This document shows, piece by piece, positions 52,186 to 59,707 of a DNA stretch of 59,707 nt (its first letter is position 1; each line of letters opens with the position of its first letter). The notes below the pieces were generated by a model, which worked only from the letters and a program-made list of their open reading frames with translations, did no database searches and was not told the origin of the DNA. The stretch is from contig NZ_JAIKLE010000040.1 in the NCBI RefSeq assembly GCF_022267315.1, positions 1-59,707 on the forward strand, in the 5' to 3' direction. This stretch comes from Maribellus maritimus. Lineage in GTDB: Bacteria > Bacteroidota > Bacteroidia > Bacteroidales > Prolixibacteraceae. Both the position numbers and the translations under genes were made by a program.

Positions 52186-53532
52186 ATGAAAAGTAAAAAT
52201 TTCTTTCTTTCTGTTCTCTTGATATTTGCATCAGCTATAACCTTTGCGCAGAATGACAACTGGACCTATTTGTTTAACGGAAAAGATCTTACAGGGTGGA
52301 AACAGCTAAACGGGGAGGCAAAGTACGAAGTTGTTGATGGTGTTATTGTTGGAACAACTGTTTTGAATACTCCAAACTCCTTTTTATGTACGGAGAAAGA
52401 TTATTCGGATTTTGTTTTTGAAGTTGATTTGCTGGTTGAGGAAAATATGAACTCTGGCATCCAGTTTCGCAGTGAAAGTAAACCAGAGTATAATAACGGT
52501 CGGGTGCATGGTTATCAATGTGAAGTAGATCCATCGGATAGAGCTTGGAGCGCAGGTATTTATGACGAAGCACGAAGAGGTTGGCTTTATCCGCTTGATT
52601 TAAATCCCGAAGCAAAACCAGCTTTGAAAATGGGAGAATGGAACCATTACAGAATAGAATGTATAGGAAATTCTATTAAAACATGGTTGAACGGAGTAGC
52701 TTGTGCACACGTAATAGATGATATGACCCCGAAAGGATTTATTGCACTTCAGGTTCATGGAATTGGAAATAACGAGGAAAAAGTTGGTCACCAAATAAAA
52801 TGGAAGAATGTCAGAATTAAAACGCAAAACCTGAAACCTTCGCCAGCAGAAGGAATTTATGTCGTTAATTTACTGGCTAACAATCTAAGTGATTCTGAAA
52901 AAGAACAGGGATTCAAACTGTTATTTGATGGCAAATCAACCGAAAATTTCAAAAGTACCGACAGCGATAATTTTCCTGCGCATGGATGGGAAGTTAAGGA
53001 TGGCGTACTTTCAGTTCTTGACAAATCGGTTTCGCCCGAAAGAGGAGGAAGCATAATTACCAGAGAGGAATATGGTCCGTTTGAGTTTAAATTCGATTTT
53101 AGTTTTACCGAAGGTGCAAACAGTGGTATTAAATATGGAATAGGCAACAACGGTTCGGGATTAGGTTTGGAATACCAAATTCTTGATGATGAGAAACATC
53201 CGGATGCAAAAAATGGAGTGGTAGGAAACAGAACATTGGCTTCGTTATACGATTTAATACCCGCTGACAAAACCGGCAGGTTTATTAACGGACCGGGAGA
53301 ATGGAACCGTGGACGTATTGTTGTGTTTCCCGACGGAAAAGTTCAACATTGGTTAAATGGACGGAAAGTAGTTGAATACACTCGTGGAAATAATATCTAC
53401 AATGCGCTGGTTGCACGAAGTAAATATGCAAAATACGAAGGTTTTGGAATGGCTCCGGAAGGACCGATTTTACTTCAGGACCACCAAAATACTGTACATT
53501 TCAGAAGTCTAAAAATAAGAGAATTAAAATGA
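52186..53532 (+). CDS. Secreted protein with two fused 3-keto-disaccharide hydrolase (DUF1080) domains
   Basis: A 448-residue protein with signal peptide MKSKNFFLSVLLIFASAITFAQ. Two PF06439 domains follow in tandem: domain 1 about 24-205 (WTYLFNGKDLTGWKQL; NSGIQFRSES; GWLYPL; MGEWNHYRIEC; NGVACAHV) and domain 2 about 232-448 (FKLLFDGKSTENFKS; NSGIKYGIGNN; LEYQILDDEKHPDA; PGEWNRGRIVV; HWLNGRKVVEY). The two are of different subtypes. Family members cleave 3-keto-glycosides made by a Gfo/Idh oxidoreductase, by elimination and hydration steps. The fusion may couple two steps. It overlaps the TIM-barrel gene by 4 nt (ATGA). Confidence 0.88.
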   Translation: MKSKNFFLSVLLIFASAITFAQNDNWTYLFNGKDLTGWKQLNGEAKYEVVDGVIVGTTVLNTPNSFLCTEKDYSDFVFEVDLLVEENMNSGIQFRSESKPEYNNGRVHGYQCEVDPSDRAWSAGIYDEARRGWLYPLDLNPEAKPALKMGEWNHYRIECIGNSIKTWLNGVACAHVIDDMTPKGFIALQVHGIGNNEEKVGHQIKWKNVRIKTQNLKPSPAEGIYVVNLLANNLSDSEKEQGFKLLFDGKSTENFKSTDSDNFPAHGWEVKDGVLSVLDKSVSPERGGSIITREEYGPFEFKFDFSFTEGANSGIKYGIGNNGSGLGLEYQILDDEKHPDAKNGVVGNRTLASLYDLIPADKTGRFINGPGEWNRGRIVVFPDGKVQHWLNGRKVVEYTRGNNIYNALVARSKYAKYEGFGMAPEGPILLQDHQNTVHFRSLKIRELK

Positions 53533-54368
53533 CACACAGACGAAACTTTTTGAAAGCGGCAGGAATCGGGCTGGCTGTAGCCTCAGTTCCAAAATTGGCA
53601 GGAGCCTCGGTATCCCGCGCGGTTTCTTCCAAAAGTGATTTTAATTTCAATCTTGGCGTTGCCTCTTATTCACTTCGTAACTTTTCGCAGGAGGAAGCGT
53701 TGAATATGACTTTGCGTTGCGGAATCAACCGGATCACATTTAAAAGTATGCATTTGCCTTTGGATTCTGATAACGAAACAATTAAAAAAGCAGTTGCGCT
53801 TTGCCGGAAGAAGGGTGTTACACTTTATGGCGGCGGTGTTATTTACATGAAAGAAAAAAAAGAGGTGGATCAGGCATTTGAATATGCGAAAACTGCCGGG
53901 ATGGAAATGATAATTGGTGTTCCAAATCATGAGTTGCTTGATTATGTAGAGGAAAAAGTAAAAGATTATAATATAAAACTGGCAATCCACAATCACGGGC
54001 CGGGAGACAAGTTATATCCAAGTGCCGAAAGCGCTTACGATAAGATAAAGGATCGGGATAAAAGGATGGGATTGTGTATTGATATTGGCCACACCAAACG
54101 TATAAACAGAGACCCGGAGCAGGATTTAAAAGATTTTTTTGATCGCGTTTTTGATATTCATATAAAAGATGTGACAAAAGCTGCAAGTGATGGGAAAACA
54201 TGCATCATCGGACGCGGTGTTATTGATTTCTCCTCTTTTTTAAAAGCTGTCGATAAGTCGGGTTATAAAGGAACTTTAGCTCTTGAATACGAGGCTGATG
54301 GAGATGATCCGTTACCTGGAATGATGGAATCATTTGGGTACATTAAAGGTGTTATGAGAATGATGTAA
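53529..54368 (+). CDS. Tat-exported sugar isomerase/epimerase-like TIM-barrel protein
   Basis: A 279-residue protein with a twin-arginine signal (THRRNFLKAAGIGLAVASVP). The mature part is an AP-endonuclease-2/xylose-isomerase-like TIM barrel: LGVASYSLRNFS, KLAIHNHGPGDKLYPSA (metal-binding His region), GLCIDIGHTKR, FDIHIKDVTK and LALEYEADG (Glu ligand). These are metal-dependent sugar isomerases or epimerases, and relatives act on 3-keto sugars. Tat export implies folding with its metal before export. The 4-nt overlap with the DUF1080 gene indicates translational coupling and a joint pathway. Confidence 0.87.
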   Translation: MTHRRNFLKAAGIGLAVASVPKLAGASVSRAVSSKSDFNFNLGVASYSLRNFSQEEALNMTLRCGINRITFKSMHLPLDSDNETIKKAVALCRKKGVTLYGGGVIYMKEKKEVDQAFEYAKTAGMEMIIGVPNHELLDYVEEKVKDYNIKLAIHNHGPGDKLYPSAESAYDKIKDRDKRMGLCIDIGHTKRINRDPEQDLKDFFDRVFDIHIKDVTKAASDGKTCIIGRGVIDFSSFLKAVDKSGYKGTLALEYEADGDDPLPGMMESFGYIKGVMRMM

Positions 54369-54384
54369 TTAAAAAATATATTAA

Positions 54385-55734
54385 ATGAATTCGGATAGAA
54401 GAGATTTTCTGAAAAAAGTAACAGCTGGTGCTGCAGGAGTTGCTGTTGGAGGCACAGCCATGGGGATGTCGGCAAAAAGTTACAGTAAAATAATTGGAGC
54501 TAATGATAGAATTAATGTTGCAATTATTGGTCTGGGACGTAGATTGGGAGCTTATTATGAACCCGTTTCCAAAAAGGAAAATAATGTTGAATTGGTTTAT
54601 TTGTGCGACGTTATGAAAAGCCAGCGTGAAAGAGCGGCGGCTAATTTTGCTAAACGAATCGATTATAAACCAAAATTGGAAAATGACGTTCGCAAAGTGT
54701 TTGCGGATAGGAATGTTGACGGTGTTTTTGTTGCTACACCCGACCATTGGCATACACCAGGGGCAATAATGGCAATGCAAAGTGGCAAACATGTTTATGT
54801 TGAAAAACCATGTAGCCATAATATGTTTGAGAATGAAATGATTGTTGCAGCCATGAAGAAATACAACAAGGTTGTTCAAATGGGAAATCAACAACGTTCA
54901 TCAGACCACACACAAGAGATCATTTCCGAAATTCATAATGGTGTAATTGGTGTGCCTTATCGCGCAGTGGCCTTTTATGTGAATAGCAGAGGAGAAGTTC
55001 CGGTTCAGAAAAATGCACCTGTTCCTGAAGGTTTGGATTGGGATTTATTCCAGGGACCTGCTCCGAGACGCGGATATACGGAAGAAACATGGAATTATAA
55101 CTGGCACTGGTATGGTTGGGATTATGGTACTGCCGAAACCGGTAACAATGCAACCCACGAGCTTGATGTAGCACGTTGGGCACTGCAGGTAGATTTCCCA
55201 ATGCGTGTGGATGTTGAAGCTGGAAAAAGGCACTTTTTTGACGATGGTTGGGAAATGTACGACACGATGGAAGCCACTTTCCGCTTTGCCGACAACAAAG
55301 TTATCAATTGGGATGGAAGAAGTCGCAATGGTTTTGATACTTACGCACAGGGTGGACGTGGAACTATAATTTACGGAAGCGAAGGAACAGTTTTTGTCGA
55401 TCGGGGAAAATACATTCTTTACGACAGGAAAGGAAAAGTTGTTAAAGACAGCAAATCAACTTCAAACGAAGCGGGAACAGCGCTTGGCGGTGGAGGTGAT
55501 ATGACCACAGGGCACGTCGAAAACTGGTTTGGTGTTATTCGTGGAGAACAAAAGAAATTAAATGCCGATATCGCCGATGCAACTATCAGCCAGGCAATGG
55601 TTCATTATTCCAATGTAGCCTATCGTATTGGCAGAGGATATGATATTGACGAAGTTTCCGGAAAAATGTATGATCGCGATGCCATGAAACTATGGAGCCG
55701 TGAGTACGAGCCCGGATGGGAACCAAAAATATAA
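54385..55734 (+). CDS. Tat-exported Gfo/Idh/MocA oxidoreductase 1
   Basis: A 449-residue dinucleotide-dependent sugar oxidoreductase with Tat signal (SDRRDFLKKVTAGAAGVAVGG). Rossmann motif VAIIGLGRRLG, TPDHWHTPGAIMAM and the catalytic Lys141 in VEKP (139-142); TGNNATHELDVARW carries the conserved His. Members oxidise a sugar hydroxyl, often at C3, to the keto form and reduce it back. Tat export predicts tightly bound NAD(P), as in glucose-fructose oxidoreductase. It lies 16 nt after the TIM-barrel gene and ends the first transcript (terminator 55747). Confidence 0.9.
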   Translation: MNSDRRDFLKKVTAGAAGVAVGGTAMGMSAKSYSKIIGANDRINVAIIGLGRRLGAYYEPVSKKENNVELVYLCDVMKSQRERAAANFAKRIDYKPKLENDVRKVFADRNVDGVFVATPDHWHTPGAIMAMQSGKHVYVEKPCSHNMFENEMIVAAMKKYNKVVQMGNQQRSSDHTQEIISEIHNGVIGVPYRAVAFYVNSRGEVPVQKNAPVPEGLDWDLFQGPAPRRGYTEETWNYNWHWYGWDYGTAETGNNATHELDVARWALQVDFPMRVDVEAGKRHFFDDGWEMYDTMEATFRFADNKVINWDGRSRNGFDTYAQGGRGTIIYGSEGTVFVDRGKYILYDRKGKVVKDSKSTSNEAGTALGGGGDMTTGHVENWFGVIRGEQKKLNADIADATISQAMVHYSNVAYRIGRGYDIDEVSGKMYDRDAMKLWSREYEPGWEPKI

Positions 55735-55746
55735 AACTTACGAAAG

Positions 55747-55778
55747 AAGTTCAGGAAAAAGGTTTCCTGAACTTTTTT
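55747..55778 (+). terminator. Terminator between the two Gfo/Idh genes
   Basis: AAGTTCAGGAAA-AAGG-TTTCCTGAACTT is a perfect 12-bp stem followed by TTTTC. Confidence 0.9.
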
Positions 55779-55833
55779 CTTTTAATAGTATTTTTTTAAC
55801 TATCAATCAATAAAAAAAATAAGTCTTGAGATT

Positions 55834-57279
55834 ATGACTTCAAGGAGAAAATTTATTAAAAGAACAGCAGGAGCTTTAGGCGCTTTTACTGTTGTTCCGG
55901 GGCATGTATTATTTGCCAAACCTGAAATACGAAACGCTGCCGGTGAATTGGTAAAACCACGGGTTATTGCTCCAAGCGATAAAATCAATATGGCGTTTTG
56001 CGGAATTGGAAACCGTGGTGGACAGATTCTTCAGGAACATAACAGCACCGGGATGATAAATACAACTGTGTTGTGCGACGTAGATATGGGAGCAAAACAT
56101 ACAGTAAAGAGTATAGGAGACCATCCCAAAGCAAAACAATATCAGGATTTCAGAGAGATGTTTGAAAAGTCGGCCAGGGAATTTGATGCTGTTTGTGTCG
56201 GAACACCTGATTTTTCTCATTTCCCGATTACTATTCTGGCCATGTCGCAGGGAAAACATGTGTATGTTGAAAAGCCACTTACACGGACTTTTTATGAATC
56301 GGAGTTGCTGATTGAAGCAGCTAAAAAGTATGGAGTTGTGACCCAAATGGGAAACCAGGGGCATTCTGAAGGAAACTATTACCAGTTTAAGTCGTGGGTT
56401 GAAAACGGAATTATAAAAGATGTTACAAGAATTACAGCCCACATGAACGGGCGTCGGCGTTGGCACGACTGGGATGTTAATATGAAAAAATACCCGGTTA
56501 ATCCGGTGATTCCCGACACCTTAGACTGGGATACCTGGCTGATGACTGCAGAAAAACATGGGTATCACGAGGACTTCGTGAACGGGCAATGGCGGTGCTG
56601 GTACGAACATGGAATGGGGGCTCTGGGAGATTGGGGAGCTCATATTATTGACACTGCACATCAGTTTCTGGAGTTAGGATTACCCTTCGAAGTTGATCCG
56701 ATAAAAATTAAAGGACACAACAAATTGTTTTTTCCAATGGAATCAACGCTGGCATTTAAATTTCCAAAAAGAAAAAATATGCCGGCCTGCACAATTACAT
56801 GGTACGATGGTATGGAAAATATTCCCCAGGTTCCGAAAGGATTTGGAGAAATAGAAGTTGATCCTAACATTCCACCCGCCAGCAACGGAGTAATGCAACC
56901 AGCCAAATTAGGTGCCGGGAAAGAGATCTATGGGAAAGACTTAACTTTTAAAGGAGGTTCTCACGGTAGTACGCTTTCCATTATTCCTCCTGAAGCCGCA
57001 AAAGATATGGAATCGAAACTACCTGAAGTTCCGGAAAGTCCGTCAAACCATTTTGAAAATTTCCACCGGGCAATTCAGGGAACAGAGAAAACAAATTCAC
57101 CTTTTGAAATTTCAGGTCCTTTAAGTCAGGTATTTTGCCTGGGAACTATCGCACAACGTTTAAATACAAAAATTGAGTTTGACAGAAAAGAGAAGCAGAT
57201 AACAAACAATAAGCTTGCAAATGAACTGTTAAAAGGGACACGGCCTCGTAAAGGCTGGGAAGAATTTTATAAACTATAA
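55834..57279 (+). CDS. Tat-exported Gfo/Idh/MocA oxidoreductase 2
   Basis: A 481-residue paralogue with Tat signal (TSRRKFIKRTAGALGAF). Rossmann motif FCGIGNRGG, TPDFSHFPITILAM, catalytic Lys147 in VEKP (145-148), and ALGDWGAHIIDTAHQFL with the conserved Asp-His pair. It has a longer C-terminal part than oxidoreductase 1 and a different active-site loop, so a different sugar or the reverse step (reduction of the freed 3-keto sugar) is possible. It sits after a terminator, 99 nt from the first oxidoreductase, and may be expressed separately. Confidence 0.9.
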   Translation: MTSRRKFIKRTAGALGAFTVVPGHVLFAKPEIRNAAGELVKPRVIAPSDKINMAFCGIGNRGGQILQEHNSTGMINTTVLCDVDMGAKHTVKSIGDHPKAKQYQDFREMFEKSAREFDAVCVGTPDFSHFPITILAMSQGKHVYVEKPLTRTFYESELLIEAAKKYGVVTQMGNQGHSEGNYYQFKSWVENGIIKDVTRITAHMNGRRRWHDWDVNMKKYPVNPVIPDTLDWDTWLMTAEKHGYHEDFVNGQWRCWYEHGMGALGDWGAHIIDTAHQFLELGLPFEVDPIKIKGHNKLFFPMESTLAFKFPKRKNMPACTITWYDGMENIPQVPKGFGEIEVDPNIPPASNGVMQPAKLGAGKEIYGKDLTFKGGSHGSTLSIIPPEAAKDMESKLPEVPESPSNHFENFHRAIQGTEKTNSPFEISGPLSQVFCLGTIAQRLNTKIEFDRKEKQITNNKLANELLKGTRPRKGWEEFYKL

Positions 57280-57299
57280 AAGTGTTCAATTGTTTTTTT

Positions 57300-57340
57300 A
57301 GAAACTCTCTGGATATGAATGTCGGAGAGTTTCTTTATTT
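57300..57340 (+). terminator. Terminator after oxidoreductase 2
   Basis: AGAAACTCTC pairs with GAGAGTTTCT (10 bp, 15-nt loop), followed by TTATTTTT. Confidence 0.75.
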
Positions 57341-57369
57341 TTATATAAAGCTATCAAAAAATAATACTT

Positions 57370-58651
57370 ATGAATCGTTTACAAATACTCGTTCTATTTA
57401 TTCTGGTTGCCTTTGTAAATAACCTGAATGCGCAGCCAAGAAAAGAATTGATTCAGGTACTGGTTTCACCCGATAAATCAGACTGGACCTACGAAACAGG
57501 CGACCGTGCCGAATTTACCATTTCTGTTTTGAAAAACAGTGTTCCTCTGGATAATGTAGAAGTACAATACAGAATTCAACCTGAAAAGGTGGATGTTTGG
57601 GAAGAAGGAACCATTAAACTGAAAGATGGTAAAGCAACTTTAAAAGCTAAAAAGTTTAAAGATCCGGGATTTTTGCGTTGCCATGCTTCGGTTGAAATCG
57701 ACGGAAAAACTTATTCTTCTTATTCTACAGCCGGGTTTTCACCTGAAGAAATTCAACCAACCACCACATTGCCTGATGATTTTGAAAAATTTTGGAACAG
57801 CGGCAAGGAGGAACTTGCCAAAATTCCTGTAAATCCTGTAATGACCTTAATTCCTGAACGATGCACTGATAAAGTTGATGTATACCACGTGAGCATGAAT
57901 AATATCAGTGGGAAAATTTACGGTATTCTTTGTAAACCTAAAGCCGAAGGAAAGTATCCGGCCATTTTGCATGTTCCGGGTGCAGGAATTCGTCCTTATT
58001 ACGGAGATATTTACGGGGCTGAAAATGGCTTTGTTACGCTTCAGATTGGAATTCACGGTATCCCTGTGAATCTTGACCCGGTTGTATACAACGACTTGCG
58101 ATACGGGGCACTTGACAACTATTGGGTTACAAACATGGATGACAAAGACAATTACTATTACAAAAGAGTGTATTTGGGCTGTGTTCGTGCTGTTGATTTT
58201 ATCGAAAGCCTCGATTGTTTTGATGGCGAAACCATCGGTGTTACAGGTGGTAGCCAGGGAGGAGCGCTTTCCATTATAACTGCCGGGCTCGATGAAAGAA
58301 TTGATTATCTGGCGGCATTTTATCCTGCACTGGCCGATTTAACAGGCTATCTGCACGGGACGGGCAGGAGGGTGGCCTCACATGTTCAGGAATGATTTTA
58401 CCAATAAACCGGAAAAAGTGGAAACATCAAAATATTTTGATGTCGCTAACTTCGCACGTTTTGTAAAAGTACCCGGTTGGTACAGTTGGGGCTACAATGA
58501 TAATGTATGTCCGCCAACATCGACATATGCTGCCTATAATGTAATTACTGCTTCAAAAGAGTTACACATTTTTCAGGAAACGCAACATTGGACATTTCCC
58601 GAGCAGCAGGAGTTAAAGAATGAGTGGCTGTTTAAACAACTAAAAAAATAA
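57370..58651 (+). pseudogene. CE7-type acetyl xylan esterase (AXE1), broken by a +1 frameshift
   Basis: The first frame (57370-58395) has a signal peptide (end NNLNAQ), an N-terminal Ig-like domain, and the AXE1 hydrolase core with the nucleophile elbow GVTGGSQGGALS. It then leaves the family at GYLHGTGRRVASHVQE and stops. The second frame (58382-58651) continues it: HMFRNDFTNKPEKVETSKYF, then FVKVPGWYSWGYNDNVCPPTS (acid) and ETQHWTF (base His). Removing one G from GGG at 58357-58359 restores GYLHGRAGGWPHMF in one frame of about 426 codons. It may be a real mutation or a sequencing error. Without the second part the enzyme would lack its acid and base residues. Confidence 0.88.
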
Positions 58652-59583
58652 TGACAGATAATCAGATATTTAACGACACTTTTTTTGCCATGGGAACACG
58701 GTGCGATATCGTTTTCACCGACCTTGAAAACGAATTTGCTGAACAGATGTTTCAACTGGTAAAAAAAGAAGTCGTTTATCTGGAGAAGATTTTAAGCCGT
58801 TTTATACCCACATCTGCTGTTGCCGAAATAAACAACGCCGACAAAAATAAATGGTTAACAGTTCCCGAAGATTTGTGGAACGCCATAGCGCTCTGTTTTG
58901 ATTTTTATCAGATGAGCAACGGTGCATTTGATATAACAGCCGGGCCAATAATTAATTTATGGAAAAAGAAGTCAGGTGAATCAGCTAAAGTATCCAAAAA
59001 GGAGATTATAAAAGCATTGGAGAAGAGCGGGTTCCATAGAGTTGATTTGGATTTTGAAAAGAAAAGACTTCGCTACACAGCTGACAATATGGAGCTCGAT
59101 TTTGGGGCAATCGGAAAAGGGATTGCAATTGACAGGATAAAGCCACTTTTGGAAAGAAGTGGCGTTAAAAATGGGATTGTCAGTTTTGGAGAAAGTTCTA
59201 TTCTTGCACTTGGTAAACATCCAAATGGAGGAAGCTGGCCATTGGGAATCCGAAATTCTTTTCAGCCCAACGAATACGTCCATGTTTTTTCTGCAAACAA
59301 TGAATGTGTTACAACTTCGGGTATTGTCGTAAACAACGATGATGGCCAGATAAAATGGCGAAATCACATTATTAGCCCGGTTTACGGCTATCCGGTCGAA
59401 GAAAATAAATTGGTTTCAGTAAAGTCTCAATCTGCCTCTTTAGGTGAATTTATTTCTACTACCTGGTTGATTTTGCCCGAAGAAGATAAAAATATTTTGG
59501 CGGAACAATTAAAAGATATAGAGATTCTGGAAGCAGAATACACAGAAGAAAAAGAATTTAAAACCAAACTAACCGTGATTTAG
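58651..59583 (+). CDS. apbE: FAD:protein FMN transferase
   Basis: A 310-residue ApbE-type flavin transferase, which attaches FMN covalently to a Thr or Ser of a target protein using FAD and Mg. Marks are FFAMGTRCDIVF near the start, LSRFIPTSAVAEIN, FDITAGPIINLW, and LDFGAIGKGIAIDRI, with the FAD- and metal-binding residues in HIISPVYGYP and SASLGEFISTTW. No signal peptide or lipobox is seen, so it may act in the cytoplasm, unlike most ApbE. No flavinylation target is visible in this window. It overlaps the esterase stop by one base (TAATG), suggesting co-translation. Confidence 0.88.
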   Translation: MTDNQIFNDTFFAMGTRCDIVFTDLENEFAEQMFQLVKKEVVYLEKILSRFIPTSAVAEINNADKNKWLTVPEDLWNAIALCFDFYQMSNGAFDITAGPIINLWKKKSGESAKVSKKEIIKALEKSGFHRVDLDFEKKRLRYTADNMELDFGAIGKGIAIDRIKPLLERSGVKNGIVSFGESSILALGKHPNGGSWPLGIRNSFQPNEYVHVFSANNECVTTSGIVVNNDDGQIKWRNHIISPVYGYPVEENKLVSVKSQSASLGEFISTTWLILPEEDKNILAEQLKDIEILEAEYTEEKEFKTKLTVI

Positions 59584-59707
59584 AAATGAACTCAAAAACT
59601 TTAAAATGAAAATTATACCATTTTAAATACAAAATGCCGCATTGAAAATTTTTAGATAGTGTTTGTTTCCGGTTATTGACATTATGGTTTCGGGTTGCAT
59701 TTCTATT
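59584..59707. other. Right-edge non-coding stretch
   Basis: No gene, repeat or terminator is recognised in these 124 bases. The sequence is AT-rich. Confidence 0.5.

Noticed and set aside
58350..58400. Programmed ribosomal frameshift in the CE7 esterase
   Set aside because: No slippery heptamer, internal Shine-Dalgarno or strong downstream structure was seen; a single extra G in GGG explains the break more simply.
1..59707. Mobile elements, CRISPR arrays, prophage or defence genes
   Set aside because: No transposase, integrase, Cas protein, regularly spaced repeats, tRNA-associated att sites or phage genes were found.

Overview
The window looks like a chromosomal segment of an anaerobic or facultatively anaerobic marine- or sediment-type member of the Bacteroidota, most likely in or near the Marinilabiliales/Prolixibacteraceae. 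This placement is inference. The supports are a SusC/SusD pair with an ECF sigma and FecR anti-sigma, many promoter matches to the Bacteroidota -7 consensus TAnnTTTG, very weak Shine-Dalgarno signals, Bacteroidota-type gene sets (VorB-type 2-oxoacid oxidoreductase, paired ACT proteins around PaaK) and a T9SS-adhesin-like partial gene at the left edge. No rRNA, tRNA, CRISPR array, integrase, transposase or phage gene was seen.

Layout. 1-2.7 kb (minus): partial secreted Ig-like protein, a predicted outer-membrane barrel and a two-domain universal stress protein. 2.8-5.6 kb (plus): ADP-forming acyl-CoA synthetase and a SAM methyltransferase. 5.7-10.7 kb (minus): a PepSY-type membrane protein and the nrfH-nrfA-porin operon for respiratory nitrite ammonification. 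10.9-12.2 kb (plus): a porin. 12.2-20.9 kb (plus): an aromatic and branched 2-oxoacid block with two tandem-ACT proteins flanking paaK, then pheA, an odd flavodoxin, an aminotransferase, a Crp/Fnr regulator and a four-gene ferredoxin-dependent 2-oxoacid oxidoreductase operon. 21-26.4 kb: housekeeping genes (SDR, LysE exporter, esterase, Nudix, aminopeptidase P). 26.4-31.4 kb (minus): a three-gene phosphorelay (PAS histidine kinase, stand-alone receiver, receiver-kinase) preceded by a sodium:solute symporter. 31.5-33.6 kb: S9 lipoprotein peptidase.

33.6-51.6 kb (plus) is a polysaccharide utilization locus: ECF sigma, FecR, SusC with STN domain, SusD, then GH43, two GH28, a GH43-like propeller, GH106 and GH2. 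The set points to pectin, probably rhamnogalacturonan-type oligosaccharides, attacked only by hydrolases; no lyase is present in the window.

52.2-59.6 kb (plus) is the most interesting region. It holds a secreted protein with two fused 3-keto-disaccharide hydrolase (DUF1080) domains, a Tat-exported TIM-barrel protein overlapping it by 4 nt, two Tat-exported Gfo/Idh/MocA oxidoreductases, a CE7-type esterase broken by one extra G, and ApbE. It reads as a periplasmic oxidative (3-keto) glycoside-cleavage module placed next to a pectin PUL.

Regulation: two dyads with the shared core GYAAC-N4-GTTRC lie exactly 36.5 bp from the end of a -7 box, one before nrfHA and one before the 2-oxoacid oxidoreductase operon. 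This is the class II activator geometry of Crp/Fnr proteins, and a Crp/Fnr gene lies directly beside the second site.
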